Positions 19,201 to 26,631 of a stretch of DNA of 64,000 nt are shown here, in pieces. This DNA is from JAPWJZ01 sp965279315 (GTDB lineage Bacteria; Pseudomonadota; Alphaproteobacteria; Micavibrionales; UBA2020). The notes under the pieces were generated by a model. That model had not been told where the DNA came from and searched no databases. It saw nothing but the letters and a program-made list of their open reading frames with translations. The stretch is taken from positions 2,108,001 through 2,172,000 of the forward strand of contig OZ257145.1 of NCBI GenBank assembly GCA_965279315.1, written 5' to 3'. The position numbers and the translations under genes are program-made. Each line of letters opens with the position of its first letter. The stretch's first letter is position 1.

Positions 19201-19537
19201 GGGCGACGATACCCTGTCGGGCGGCACGGGCATCGACACCATGTATGGCGGCGATGGCGCGGATTATTTCCATTTCGATGCCTCTGCCCTGACCGAAGTC
19301 GATGTCGTGCGCGATTACAGCCTGTCGCAGGGCGACGTGATTGATGTGGTGGATGTGCTGACGGGCTATGACCCCGGCACCGACGACATCAATGATTTCC
19401 TGCGCCTCAGCGGGTCGAGCGTGCAAGTCGACATGGACGGCACGGGAACGGATGCCCGCTGGGTCACCATCGCAATCCTGTCCGGCATCCATCCGATCCT
19501 GAACGAGACAGTCGTGACCTTCCTTGTGCCGACCTAA
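16202..19537 (+). CDS. RTX calcium-binding repeat protein, type I secreted
   Basis: 1111 residues with no Sec signal. Nonapeptide GGxGxDxLx runs dominate (e.g. GGGGNDVLNAG). Eleven modules of about 90 residues each combine a nonapeptide block, a YIVD-type strand, GTDTV..SVTYTL and a strand ending in ENLTLTG. The last 100 residues (DVVRDYSLSQGDVIDVVDVLTGYDP to the end) resemble the type I secretion C-terminal domain of large RTX proteins. No enzymatic domain is present, so a surface layer, matrix or adhesion role is the best inference. Secretion genes are not adjacent. The start has GGGGATA a few bases upstream. Confidence 0.88.
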   Translation: MALVEGGNGADTLDGSNVNDTVKGYNGNDTLNGLDGDDILDGGGGNDVLNAGIGEDVLLGGIGLDTLVGGSGNNRLDGGAGFDTMMGAAGNDTYIVDSTGDVVIEAFGEGTDTVESSVTYTLSADVENLTLTGIGGISGTGNALDNTIIGNSGANRLNGMDGNDTLDGGVGADNMTGGFGDDVYIVDNKTDHITEFSGQGTDEVRSFVSYVLDANADIEILSLQGGSVTNATGNFRDNTLIGNAQANTLDGGAGVDVLQGGGGNDTYIVDDSGDTVSDSAGTDTVRAGIVFDLDLNTVGVENLTLTGITAIDGYGTVGDNVLTGNTAGNTLDGRDGNDTIDGGKGIDLMIGGDGDDTFYVDQNADQVSENAGEGFDTVISSVTYNIGFGGDEVEGLTLTGTAALNGTGGAGDNVITGNKGSNTLTGALGNDTLDGGAGGTDTLIGNDGDDVYIINALTGKIVVEQAGEGTDEVRATVSYTLGAQLENLVLLGAANINGTGNALDNTITGNTGNNTLTGGAGVDTLIGLGGNDLFFVDNANDVVNGTGTVSSSVDWDLSVNTTNADNLTLTGSAVVGYGNADANTIIGTTGANDLRGFNSNDVIYADANDSVDGGAGNDTAVVAFSASTTNFGWTGIENITLTGTALLNATGDGGDNILTGNSAKNTLDGGLGDDTYVITTGDVIIDAGGNDTLIVGATYTLLAGMENIILTGTGNFNANGDAGVNILTGNSGKNTLDGHGGADTLIGGLGDDTYIVDGSGATVSEASGQGRDTVRTAFDHVLAADVEILVLTGTAAVSGTGNADNNTLTGNSAANTLDGGAGADLMMGGGGNDVFMVDDANDRVTDTSGTDTVFATDVSYTLGLNIENLTLLGLGDNSATGNTLRNVLTGGDGNNVLDGGKGNDTMAGGFGNDTYMVDAVGDVVVEDIGGGSDTVISSVTYTLGHDVENLTLLGTLVTIGTGNALDNVIDGSQANNRLYGRDGDDTVNGGFGNDILYGELGDDTLSGGTGIDTMYGGDGADYFHFDASALTEVDVVRDYSLSQGDVIDVVDVLTGYDPGTDDINDFLRLSGSSVQVDMDGTGTDARWVTIAILSGIHPILNETVVTFLVPT

Positions 19538-19540
19538 ATC

Positions 19541-20194
19541 ATGGCGGGCGTCTTCTACCTCATCCGCCACGGCGAAAGCGCATCGAACGCGGGCGAAAAA
19601 ACGCTCGATGCCGCGTCCACGACGCTGACCGAACGCGGCTGGCAGGGCGCGCGGGCGAATGCGGCCAGTTTCCCTGAAACGCCGCACCGCATCGTCACCT
19701 CCCGCTATATCCGCACCGCGCAAACCGCCTCGCCGCTGCTGGAGCGTTTCGCGGGCGTGCCGGTCGAGGAATGGGACATCCACGAATTCACCTACATGTC
19801 CGCCGATAAATATGCGGGCACGACCACTTTCGACCGCCGCCCCTTCATCGACGACTACTGGAAGCGCCTCGACCCGCATTTCGCCGATGGCGACGGCGAA
19901 AGTTTCGCCACCTTCGCCGCCCGCTGCCGCGCCTTCATCGCGCGCATGGGAACAACCACCGGGATTACCGCCGCCTTCAGCCACGGTCACTTCACCCGCG
20001 GCGTCCTCCACGCCCTGCAGGGAAATTTCGACACCGTCACCCCCGAAACCATGACCAGCTTCTGGCAAGACCACCACGCCAACCCCATCCCCAACTGCAC
20101 GCGCTATGTGTTCGCGGTGGGGGACGGCAACGTGAAACTGGTCGGGCGGCAGGACGGGGCGGACAATGGCATCGTTGCAAAAATTATCGATTAA
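19541..20194 (+). CDS. Histidine phosphatase-family protein
   Basis: 217 residues of the phosphoglycerate-mutase-like superfamily. The phosphate-accepting RHGES is at about 9-13, the second Arg in TSRYIRTAQTA, and the second catalytic His in AFSHGHFTRG. Longer than minimal SixA-type members, with an inserted segment (DIHEFTYMSADKY...DDYWKRLDP) as in broad-specificity phosphatases. Substrate unknown. It starts three bases after the RTX stop and lacks its own strong ribosome site, so it may be translated from the same message. Confidence 0.82.
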   Translation: MAGVFYLIRHGESASNAGEKTLDAASTTLTERGWQGARANAASFPETPHRIVTSRYIRTAQTASPLLERFAGVPVEEWDIHEFTYMSADKYAGTTTFDRRPFIDDYWKRLDPHFADGDGESFATFAARCRAFIARMGTTTGITAAFSHGHFTRGVLHALQGNFDTVTPETMTSFWQDHHANPIPNCTRYVFAVGDGNVKLVGRQDGADNGIVAKIID

Positions 20195-20228
20195 ATAATT
20201 GAATTTACTTTATATTTTAACCTGTCCA

Positions 20229-20257
20229 TTGACATAATCCTATCGCAGCTATAGAGT
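20229..20257 (+). promoter_or_regulatory. Sigma-70-like promoter
   Basis: TTGACA (20229-20234), a 17-base spacer and TAGAGT (20252-20257), with TATAGA overlapping. It lies about 155 bases before the 20413 gene and so predicts a long leader containing a small GAACC..GGTTC hairpin. Confidence 0.55.
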
Positions 20258-20412
20258 ATCAGTCATGCCGAGTGCATTCTCTGGCGGCGCGGTTTTCGTT
20301 TAAGGCTCACGAGTTTCCCGCCCCGCTCGCAGCACGACTTGCAAAACACGACTGGCCCTGAAAAACCGCAAGAACCATCAAACCGGTTCTGCACAATTTA
20401 GGAGTATGCGTG

Positions 20413-21135
20413 ATGGCATTCGGCGACGAGTACACGAGCAACGACGTTCATTTCATCGCGGGCGGCCGCACGCTCGAATTCCTCAAGCGCTATGAATGGG
20501 AAAAACAAAATCCCGACGCGGCGCTGGCGGAGATCGCAAAGGAATATGGCGGCATCCACGCCATCGGCAGCGGTTATGAAGGCGCATCGATGCTGTTCGT
20601 GCAGCCCGTGAACAACCCGCTCTTTATCAATCAGGAACCGCAATCCTTCAAGGGCAAGGACACGTGGTATTACACCGTCAACCCCGACCATCCCGACGCC
20701 GCCGCATTGATCGAACGGATCAATGCCGTGCCGAAATACGAACTGGGATTCAACCGCTTCGCCAAGCGTTTCACGGGCGAGGAGAGCACCTTCACCAACC
20801 CCGACAACCTGCGCGACCCCGACGGCTATTCCAGCAGCCCGTACCGCATCGGCGGGCAGGCCAACTCGGCCATCTACCGCAAATACGGCGACACCTTTGT
20901 CGTCAGCGTGCCGCGCGTGGTGCGCGGCATTTTCAACGAGGCGTCGGCAAAACTGTCGGCGGAGGAACGCGTGCCGATGGCGGCAGGGCATACCTTCGAA
21001 TGGTTCACCCCGCCGGACAGCCAGCAGATACCGTATTCAAAAGTCATCGAGTTGCGCGAACAGTCGCTCGGCGACCAGTTGAAGGCGCGCACCGTCAACA
21101 AGCCCGTCGCGGCCTTTCCTGACCGCAAGCGCTGA
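20413..21135 (+). CDS. Conserved-looking cytoplasmic protein, unknown function
   Basis: 240 residues, no signal peptide or membrane segment. AGGAG at 20400-20404 sits eight bases before ATG 20413, favouring it over the GTG at 20410. The protein is rich in aromatic and Pro residues: FIAGGRTLEFLKRYEWEK, GKDTWYYTVNPDHPDA, SSSPYRIGGQANSAIYRKYGDTFVVSVPR and GHTFEWFTPPDSQQIPYSKVIEL. I recognise no family. The well-formed promoter and ribosome site suggest substantial expression. The gene stands alone, convergent with a GDPD gene. Confidence 0.6.
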   Translation: MAFGDEYTSNDVHFIAGGRTLEFLKRYEWEKQNPDAALAEIAKEYGGIHAIGSGYEGASMLFVQPVNNPLFINQEPQSFKGKDTWYYTVNPDHPDAAALIERINAVPKYELGFNRFAKRFTGEESTFTNPDNLRDPDGYSSSPYRIGGQANSAIYRKYGDTFVVSVPRVVRGIFNEASAKLSAEERVPMAAGHTFEWFTPPDSQQIPYSKVIELREQSLGDQLKARTVNKPVAAFPDRKR

Positions 21136-21169
21136 GCGGACACGCGCTGGCGTGGTCGTGCGTTAATCG

Positions 21170-21856
21170 TCAGGAAAGGGAAGGGTTGGGCGGATGCGAT
21201 GCTGGTTTTGCCGGTTCATCCCTGACTTGCAGCGCGCGCTTCGGGTCGTTGACCAGTATTCCTTGAACATCCCATGACATGATTTTGCGCAGGCGTTCGG
21301 GCGTGATGTCGCCGACGCCCACGATGCCTTTGGGCCAGGAACCCGCCATGATGAAAACCGGATGTCCTCCGGATTTTGCCAACTGCATGTTGTGTTCGTT
21401 GATGTCGCTTTCCCAAAGGCGGCCGATATTGCCGCCCAGCTGGTAAAACGCGGGAAGGTCATGGGGCTTCAAAAACCCCAGAAGCTGCACCGTGGGCAGC
21501 AACGACTTGATATGCTTTGCCTGCGCCAGCGAACGGACGCCGATGATAACGCCGTCCTCCATGTTGTGGCGCGTGACCTCCTGCGCCACCTTCACATGAA
21601 AATCCGGATCATCCTGCTTGAGGTCGAGCAGGAGCGGGATTTTGTCCTTCGCGAAAACAAGTGCGTCGGAAAACGGCAAGGCGGGGCCGGATGTTTTATC
21701 ATGGCTGCAAATGAGCGAGCCGTCCCGCGCCGCGCGGATATCGGTTTCGATCATATTCGCGCCAAGCGCGGCTGCCTTCTCGAAACCTTCAAGCGAATTA
21801 TCGGGATAGAGGCTCGAATATCCGCGATGGGCGATGATTTTTACGTCTTGCTTCAT
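21170..21856 (-). CDS. Glycerophosphodiester phosphodiesterase-family protein
   Basis: Hydrolyses glycerophosphodiesters to glycerol-3-phosphate and an alcohol in the active family members. From the Met at 21856 it has 228 residues. KIIAHRGYSSLYPDNSLEGF carries the catalytic His-Arg, ETDIRAARDG the metal-binding ExD pair, and CSHDKT the second His. The usual PENT/PENS is PDNS here, so a metal-ligand Glu is replaced by Asp, which may alter activity. The C-terminus (WDVQGILVNDPKRAL) matches the family end. No signal peptide, so cytoplasmic. Confidence 0.8.
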   Translation of the reverse strand: MKQDVKIIAHRGYSSLYPDNSLEGFEKAAALGANMIETDIRAARDGSLICSHDKTSGPALPFSDALVFAKDKIPLLLDLKQDDPDFHVKVAQEVTRHNMEDGVIIGVRSLAQAKHIKSLLPTVQLLGFLKPHDLPAFYQLGGNIGRLWESDINEHNMQLAKSGGHPVFIMAGSWPKGIVGVGDITPERLRKIMSWDVQGILVNDPKRALQVRDEPAKPASHPPNPSLS

Positions 21857-21946
21857 GCGCGCAAAATACCATGCCGAATATCCGTTGTTCAATTAGCATC
21901 CATGAACGGTCGTCGGTTCGGCGTTAACGCCCGTTTTAGAAATTCC

Positions 21947-21976
21947 TTGACTCCCGCCCTATGAAAATCATAGAGT
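21947..21976 (+). promoter_or_regulatory. Probable promoter of the DJ-1-like/prfB unit
   Basis: TTGACT and TAGAGT separated by 18 bases, resembling the 20229 promoter in its -10 region. About 90 bases of leader follow. Confidence 0.45.
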
Positions 21977-22065
21977 GCGGCCTATCTAGATACAGCGGAG
22001 CAATTCCGCACGGGGGCTGGAGTCCCCGAATCTCCATAAAAATCAATAACAAAGGGAGACATATA

Positions 22066-22626
22066 TTGTCACAGCTGAGCGGTAAAAAAGTCATGATCCT
22101 CGTCGCCAACGGCGTCGATGAATCGGTAATGTCTGTTGTCATGCGCGAAATGACCAAGACCGGCGCAACCGTGAAAACGGTCGGCACCGAACCCGGCCTC
22201 GTGAACAGCTGGAACGACAATGCCTGGGGCCTCTACTTCCCCGTGGACCTGCAGATCAGCCAGACGCTCGGCGCGGATTTCGATTGCCTGATGGTCCTGT
22301 CCGGCACGCGCTGCGTCCAGAAACTTTCCACCAACGCACATGCCGAACGCATCATCACCAGCTTCATCATGGCCGGCAAACCGATGGCATTCATCGGCAA
22401 CGCGGTCGAGCTGCTGGCGAAAATCAGCCTCGCTTCCGGCTGGAACGTCGCGGGCCCCGCATCCGTCAAGGATGCCATGGTGGCGGCGGGCGCGCAGTGG
22501 GTTGACGAAACCGTGCACGCGCACAACGCGCTGCTGACCGGCGAAGGCGCCGATGTTTCCGGCTTTATCACCGAGATGCTCGCGCATTTCGGCGAAGGCC
22601 CGGTGGAAATCAAGGCGGCCGCCTGA
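22066..22626 (+). CDS. DJ-1/PfpI-like protein lacking the nucleophile Cys
   Basis: 186 residues from a TTG start supported by AGGGAG seven bases upstream; no earlier ATG gives a sensible product. The flavodoxin-like core is clear: KVMILVANGVDESVMSVVMREM, TVKTVGTEPG, FDCLMVLSG and KPMAFIGNAVELL. At the nucleophile elbow active DJ-1/PfpI members have A-x-x-C-H/G; this one reads FIGNAVE, so the catalytic Cys is missing and the protein is probably a non-canonical or non-enzymatic member. The stop overlaps the prfB ATG (TGATG), so the two are co-translated. Confidence 0.7.
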   Translation: MSQLSGKKVMILVANGVDESVMSVVMREMTKTGATVKTVGTEPGLVNSWNDNAWGLYFPVDLQISQTLGADFDCLMVLSGTRCVQKLSTNAHAERIITSFIMAGKPMAFIGNAVELLAKISLASGWNVAGPASVKDAMVAAGAQWVDETVHAHNALLTGEGADVSGFITEMLAHFGEGPVEIKAAA

Positions 22627-23766
22627 TGAAGAACGAAGTCACCACAGCAGTAGGGGAGATCAAGGCGTCCCTCGACCTGCTGAGGAGGCATCTTTGACTG
22701 GGACCGTTCCGTCCACCGTCTCAATGAACTGAACGCGCTTGCGGAAGACCCGGAACTCTGGACCAACCAGGACCGGGCGCAAAAGATATTGCGCGAGCGC
22801 ACAAGGCTGGAGACGCAGATCACCGCCGTGCGCGCGATCGAGACCAACCTCAACGACCAGCTGGAAATGATCGAGCTGGCGGAGATGGAAGGCGATGCGG
22901 GCCTTGTGGCCGAAGCCGAAAAATCCCTCTATGCGATCAAGAACGACGTCGCCAAGCGCGAAATGGACAGCCTGCTCTCCGGCGAGCTGGACGGCAACGA
23001 CGCGTATCTGCAGATCAACGCAGGCGCGGGGGGCACGGAAGCGCAGGACTGGGCCGGCATCGTGCTCCGCATGTACACGCGCTGGGCCGATAAACGCGGC
23101 CTGAAGGCCGCGATGATGGACATCCAGGACGGCGAGGTTGCGGGCGTGAAATCCGCGACGCTGGAAATCACCGGCGAAGCGGCCTTCGGCTGGCTGAAAT
23201 CGGAATCCGGCGTGCACCGCCTCGTGCGCATCTCGCCCTACGATTCAAGCGCGCGCCGCCACACCAGTTTCTGTTCCGTCGCGGTCACGCCCGTCGTCGA
23301 CGACGAAATCGACATCAAGATCGAAGACAAGGATTTGCGCGTCGACACCTACCGCTCCGGCGGCGCGGGCGGCCAGCACGTCAACAAGACTGAATCCGCG
23401 ATCCGCCTGACGCACTTGCCGACCGGCATCGTGGTCGCGTGCCAGAATGAACGCTCCCAGCACAAAAACCGTGCCGCCGCGATGAAGATGCTGAAGGCGA
23501 AAATGTACGAGCGCGAAGTGATGATGCGCGACGCCGAAAAACAGGTCCGCGAAGACGCCAAGACCGACATCGCCTTCGGTCACCAAATTCGTTCGTATGT
23601 TTTGCAGCCGTATCAAATGGTGAAGGATTTGCGCACCGGTTACCAGACCTCCGACACCGGCGGCGTGCTGGATGGCGATCTGGATGAAATCATGCAGTCC
23701 TGCCTCGCCCAGAAACTCAACGAAGAGAAAACGGGCAAAAAAGTCTCTTACGAAGATATCGATTAA
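22626..23766 (+). CDS. prfB: Peptide chain release factor 2 with programmed +1 frameshift
   Basis: RF2 terminates translation at UGA and UAA. The gene begins at ATG 22626 and reads 23 codons to an in-frame CTT-TGA-C (22692-22698). Ribosomes must skip T22695 to continue with GAC TGG GAC. An internal AGGAGG (22683-22688) lies three bases before CTT, exactly as in the known autoregulatory site. The product is 379 residues, with SPYDSSARRHTSF as the stop-recognition region and GGAGGQHVNKTESA as the peptidyl-hydrolysis motif. Low RF2 favours the shift, so the gene regulates itself. Confidence 0.95.
22683..22698 (+). promoter_or_regulatory. prfB: RF2 programmed frameshift site
   Basis: Shine-Dalgarno-like AGGAGG, a three-base spacer, then CTT TGA C. 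All elements required for +1 slippage are present. Confidence 0.93.
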
Positions 23767-24713
23767 GTCCCGATCAGCCTGAACAATCCGGCAATGCGGT
23801 CATTCATACGCGGCACATCGCCGATCGCTTCGCCCGACGCTGCAGACAGCCGCAGATGCGCAAGGATGCCATAGACGGGCAGCAGCGTGTTCGCATGGCT
23901 GAACGCGTCCTGCACTTCATCTCCTGACAATCCCCAGCCGTCGAAACACGCATCGAACAGCGTTTTGTAATCCGCGCCATCCGGCGGCAACGGATACCGG
24001 AAACCCGTGCGGCGGAGCAGCCATGCCAGCGATAGGAAAGGATGGTCCACCGCCGTTTCGCCAAGGTCGATGATGCTGATCCTGCCATCCGCGCCAAAAA
24101 TCATGTTGTTGTCGTGGATGTCGGAATGCGTCAGGCATTCGGCGATGCCGAATTTTGCCAGCGCCGCGCAGGAGGCTGCGACCTGCGCCGCGTAATCGCG
24201 CGCGGATTTTATTTGCGCGTTATCAAGCTGCTGCCCCGCCATGAACGCGTCATCATTCACCAGCGCATCATACAGCGCGGGCATTTTATACCCCCGCCAG
24301 TCCGGCACGCCCGCCTGCAAAAACGCGTCCACATGCGGCGCGGTTGCGCGCTGGAAACCTGTATAGGCGCGAATTCCCGCCGCCATCAGCGCGGCATCCA
24401 GCTTGCCGTCAAAGATCATGCGCAGCGATTTGTCGCCGCAATCGCCCATCAGGAAACAATGCAGCGCGTCGTCCTGCGCAATCAGTTCGGGGATGGCGGT
24501 GATGCCGCAGAGGCTGCGGCATTTTGAAATGATCGCCGCCTCGACAAACAGCCCGGCTGCTGGTTGCTTCAGGTAATAATTTTTGCCGCGTGCCGAAATT
24601 TTCAGCACGCGGCTCCACGGCGTTTCCACGATGGTTTCGGCAACGGCATCCGGTGCATCCAACACCTGCCGCGCCCAATGGATGATGGCATGATCGGGTT
24701 TAGGCGCGTTCAT
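23763..24713 (-). CDS. Aminoglycoside phosphotransferase/choline kinase-like protein
   Basis: 316 residues from ATG 24713; longer versions would overlap the upstream gene. Kinase-like fold: KNYYLKQP supplies the ATP-binding Lys. The catalytic loop is LTHSDIHDNNMIF (H-x-D-x4-N) and the metal-binding loop ISIIDLGETAVDHP. It phosphorylates a small molecule or lipid; aminoglycoside resistance cannot be inferred. It converges on prfB with a four-base 3' overlap. Confidence 0.78.
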   Translation of the reverse strand: MNAPKPDHAIIHWARQVLDAPDAVAETIVETPWSRVLKISARGKNYYLKQPAAGLFVEAAIISKCRSLCGITAIPELIAQDDALHCFLMGDCGDKSLRMIFDGKLDAALMAAGIRAYTGFQRATAPHVDAFLQAGVPDWRGYKMPALYDALVNDDAFMAGQQLDNAQIKSARDYAAQVAASCAALAKFGIAECLTHSDIHDNNMIFGADGRISIIDLGETAVDHPFLSLAWLLRRTGFRYPLPPDGADYKTLFDACFDGWGLSGDEVQDAFSHANTLLPVYGILAHLRLSAASGEAIGDVPRMNDRIAGLFRLIGT

Positions 24714-24718
24714 GGGTT

Positions 24719-25165
24719 TCACGCAAACCGTATGGCAAGGCGCTCGAAGCTGCCGTAAACCAGCGCAACAAGCAGCGCGACAAAAATAGCGGCCAGAACC
24801 GCAAGCACGGCCGACAGGACACGTTCCTTGCGCGCCAGCCTGTTTGCCACGATCGCACCGGTCATGCAGGCGCAGAGGCATAACCCGACAATCGCGCCCA
24901 ATACAATACCATTATCGCCCAGCAGCGGCGAGACTGCGCCCAGCGCAAAGGCTGTGCCAATGCTCGCCCCGAATGACCCGCTGAAAGTGGTGAAGCCCTG
25001 CAAAAGTTTTCCGGGCATTCCGATGGCGCAGGCGATGCCCGTTATCAGCGACAGCATCGGCCCGAAGAACAAGCCCACCGAAATCGCGTCGATGCCATGC
25101 GCCTCCGCCTGTGTTGCGGAGCAGGCGAGCATCGACAAGGCGATGATAAACGGACGCATCCTCAT
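24719..25165 (-). CDS. Small polytopic membrane protein with signal peptide
   Basis: 148 residues from the Met at 25165 (a second Met lies two codons on). An N-terminal hydrophobic stretch ending in AEAHG looks like a cleavable signal. Three or four membrane segments follow (VGLFFGPMLSLITGIACAIG, FALGAVSPLL, VLGAIVGLCLCACMTGAIV and VLAVLAAIFVALLVALVYG). No motif I recognise. It ends six bases before the APH-like gene start, so the two are likely co-transcribed. Confidence 0.55.
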   Translation of the reverse strand: MRMRPFIIALSMLACSATQAEAHGIDAISVGLFFGPMLSLITGIACAIGMPGKLLQGFTTFSGSFGASIGTAFALGAVSPLLGDNGIVLGAIVGLCLCACMTGAIVANRLARKERVLSAVLAVLAAIFVALLVALVYGSFERLAIRFA

Positions 25166-25216
25166 GACACCGTCCTGAGCCAGTTGAAATGATACTGTGC
25201 CACGCGCTGCCGTCAC

Positions 25217-25498
25217 TTACGGCGTCGGGGGTTTGCGGAGTTTCGGGCGGGTGGTGGGCAGGGGAACAAAAGTTTCGCGGCTGACATTGCGCAATTCAGA
25301 CGCGAACTGTTTTTTCGCGGCCTGCGCGAAGCTTTCCTTACATTGCACCAGCAGCGTGCCGGGGAAATTGTCGACAACCTTCACGCCTTCCGCCGCGCCC
25401 AGCGTTTCCAGTTTCTTGCCGAATGCATCGGTATCCGCCTGTGTCGCGTTCTTGTCGATCATGAATATCCAGCGTTCGGGGCGGGCGGGCTTGGTCAT
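25217..25498 (-). CDS. Small soluble protein, unknown function
   Basis: 93 residues with a good ribosome site (GGAG upstream of the ATG on the minus strand). Ferredoxin-like alternation is visible: RWIFMIDKNATQADTDAFGKKLETLGAAEGVKVVDNFPGTLLVQCKESFAQAAKKQFASEL, i.e. beta-alpha-beta-beta-alpha, followed by a Pro-rich tail. It may be a small binding domain such as an inhibitor_I9-like fold, but this is only a fold-level guess. First gene of a minus-strand run. Confidence 0.55.
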   Translation of the reverse strand: MTKPARPERWIFMIDKNATQADTDAFGKKLETLGAAEGVKVVDNFPGTLLVQCKESFAQAAKKQFASELRNVSRETFVPLPTTRPKLRKPPTP

Positions 25499-25585
25499 GG
25501 CAAATTCTCCGGGTTGGGCAATAGCGACATTATAGCAATTCGCACCTCTTGCGCAAGGGGGGGGGGGCAGGCTTATCGCAAATAA

Positions 25586-25762
25586 TCAGCCCAGCGCGTA
25601 AGCCAGCGTGAGCAGCATAGCCATCACCAGAAACAGGACAGCCAGAAACCCCGGCTGCCGCGCCCGCCGCCGCAAGCTCGCCACAAAATCCTGCCGCCAG
25701 CCGACTTTGCGGAAGCGGTTCTGCAATGCTTTCAGGCGCTGTTCTTTCGGGTCGGTCGTCAT
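25586..25762 (-). CDS. Single-span small membrane protein (58 aa)
   Basis: The frame encodes a basic, amphipathic N-terminus (KEQRLKALQNRFRKVGWRQDFVASLRRRARQP) followed by one hydrophobic helix (FLAVLFLVMAMLLTLAYALG) at the very C-terminus, a tail-anchored layout. No strong ribosome site is seen. GC and codon bias match the neighbours. Function unknown. Confidence 0.5.
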   Translation of the reverse strand: MTTDPKEQRLKALQNRFRKVGWRQDFVASLRRRARQPGFLAVLFLVMAMLLTLAYALG

Positions 25763-25953
25763 GGTATTCAGGTTATTGGGTTAAGCTTTACAAGTGCTTG
25801 GGATGAAAATTTCCGGCAATGTGTTATTCGGTGAAGTTGCATCCCGGTTGTTGTCGTGCCGTCTTAGTACTTTTTTGTAATAGGCTCATAAACCTGACAA
25901 TAACTACTTAAGAGTGATTGGTCATGATCAATATATAATATTCACCCGGGACC

Positions 25954-26583
25954 TTAATTTTTCACTGCAGTCGTTTGTTTCTTGAACAAAATATTCTGCA
26001 GTTCCTGCGTCAGGCGATCAACCTCGCTCATGCGCTGTTCCGCGCCGGATGTTGCTGCCGGAAATTTCTCGATCAGCGCGCCCAGCTGCATCACATCCTT
26101 GCGTATTTGCAGCATCGTCACCACCTGCCGCGACAGGGCGTTCAACGCGTCGATCTGTTTCAGGTCCAGCTCGCGCGGTTTGGTGTCGATGACGCAGAGC
26201 GAGCCCAGCGCGTTCTTGTCATCCACCAGCAGCGGCGCGCCGAAATAAAACCGGATGTTCGGGTCGCCGGTCACCAGCGGGTTATTGGAAAACCGTTCAT
26301 CCTTTTGCGCGTCGCGGACGAGGAAGGGCATACGCGGCGTTTTTATGGCATGTGCGCAGAACGAATATTCGCGCGGTGTCTCCGACACGCCGAGCCCGAC
26401 GCGCGACTTGAACCACTGGCGGTCCTTGTCCACGATGCTGATGAGTGCCATGGGCGTGCCCGCGATGTAGGCCGCGATTTTGGTCAGGTCGTCGTAAACC
26501 TGTTCCTCCGCGCTATCCAGAATCTTGTAGAGCGACAGTGTCGCAAGCCTTGCTTCTTCTGTCGGTTCGATATTTTGTGCCAT
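25954..26583 (-). CDS. GAF-domain protein
   Basis: 209 residues. Residues about 25-165 form a GAF domain of the type found alone or ahead of diguanylate cyclases: YDDLTKIAAYIAGTPMALISIVDKDRQWFKSRVGL, EYSFCAHAI, FYFGAPLLVDDKNALGSLCVIDTKPREL. A helical C-terminal tail (RQVVTMLQIRKDVMQLGALIEKF and beyond) may dimerise or pair with a kinase. No output domain is present. It likely binds a small ligand in signalling. GGAGG lies upstream of the ATG. Confidence 0.82.
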   Translation of the reverse strand: MAQNIEPTEEARLATLSLYKILDSAEEQVYDDLTKIAAYIAGTPMALISIVDKDRQWFKSRVGLGVSETPREYSFCAHAIKTPRMPFLVRDAQKDERFSNNPLVTGDPNIRFYFGAPLLVDDKNALGSLCVIDTKPRELDLKQIDALNALSRQVVTMLQIRKDVMQLGALIEKFPAATSGAEQRMSEVDRLTQELQNILFKKQTTAVKN

Positions 26584-26631
26584 GGTGAAGCCTCCGCCTT
26601 ATGGACGAATACTCAAAATAGCAAAAAGTTC

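Noticed and set aside
16790..20077. A 1095-codon open frame on the minus strand opposite the RTX gene
   Set aside because: It is the complement of high-GC Gly/Asp repeats; its product is low-complexity Ala/Val/His/Arg with no family, while the plus strand has perfect RTX motifs.
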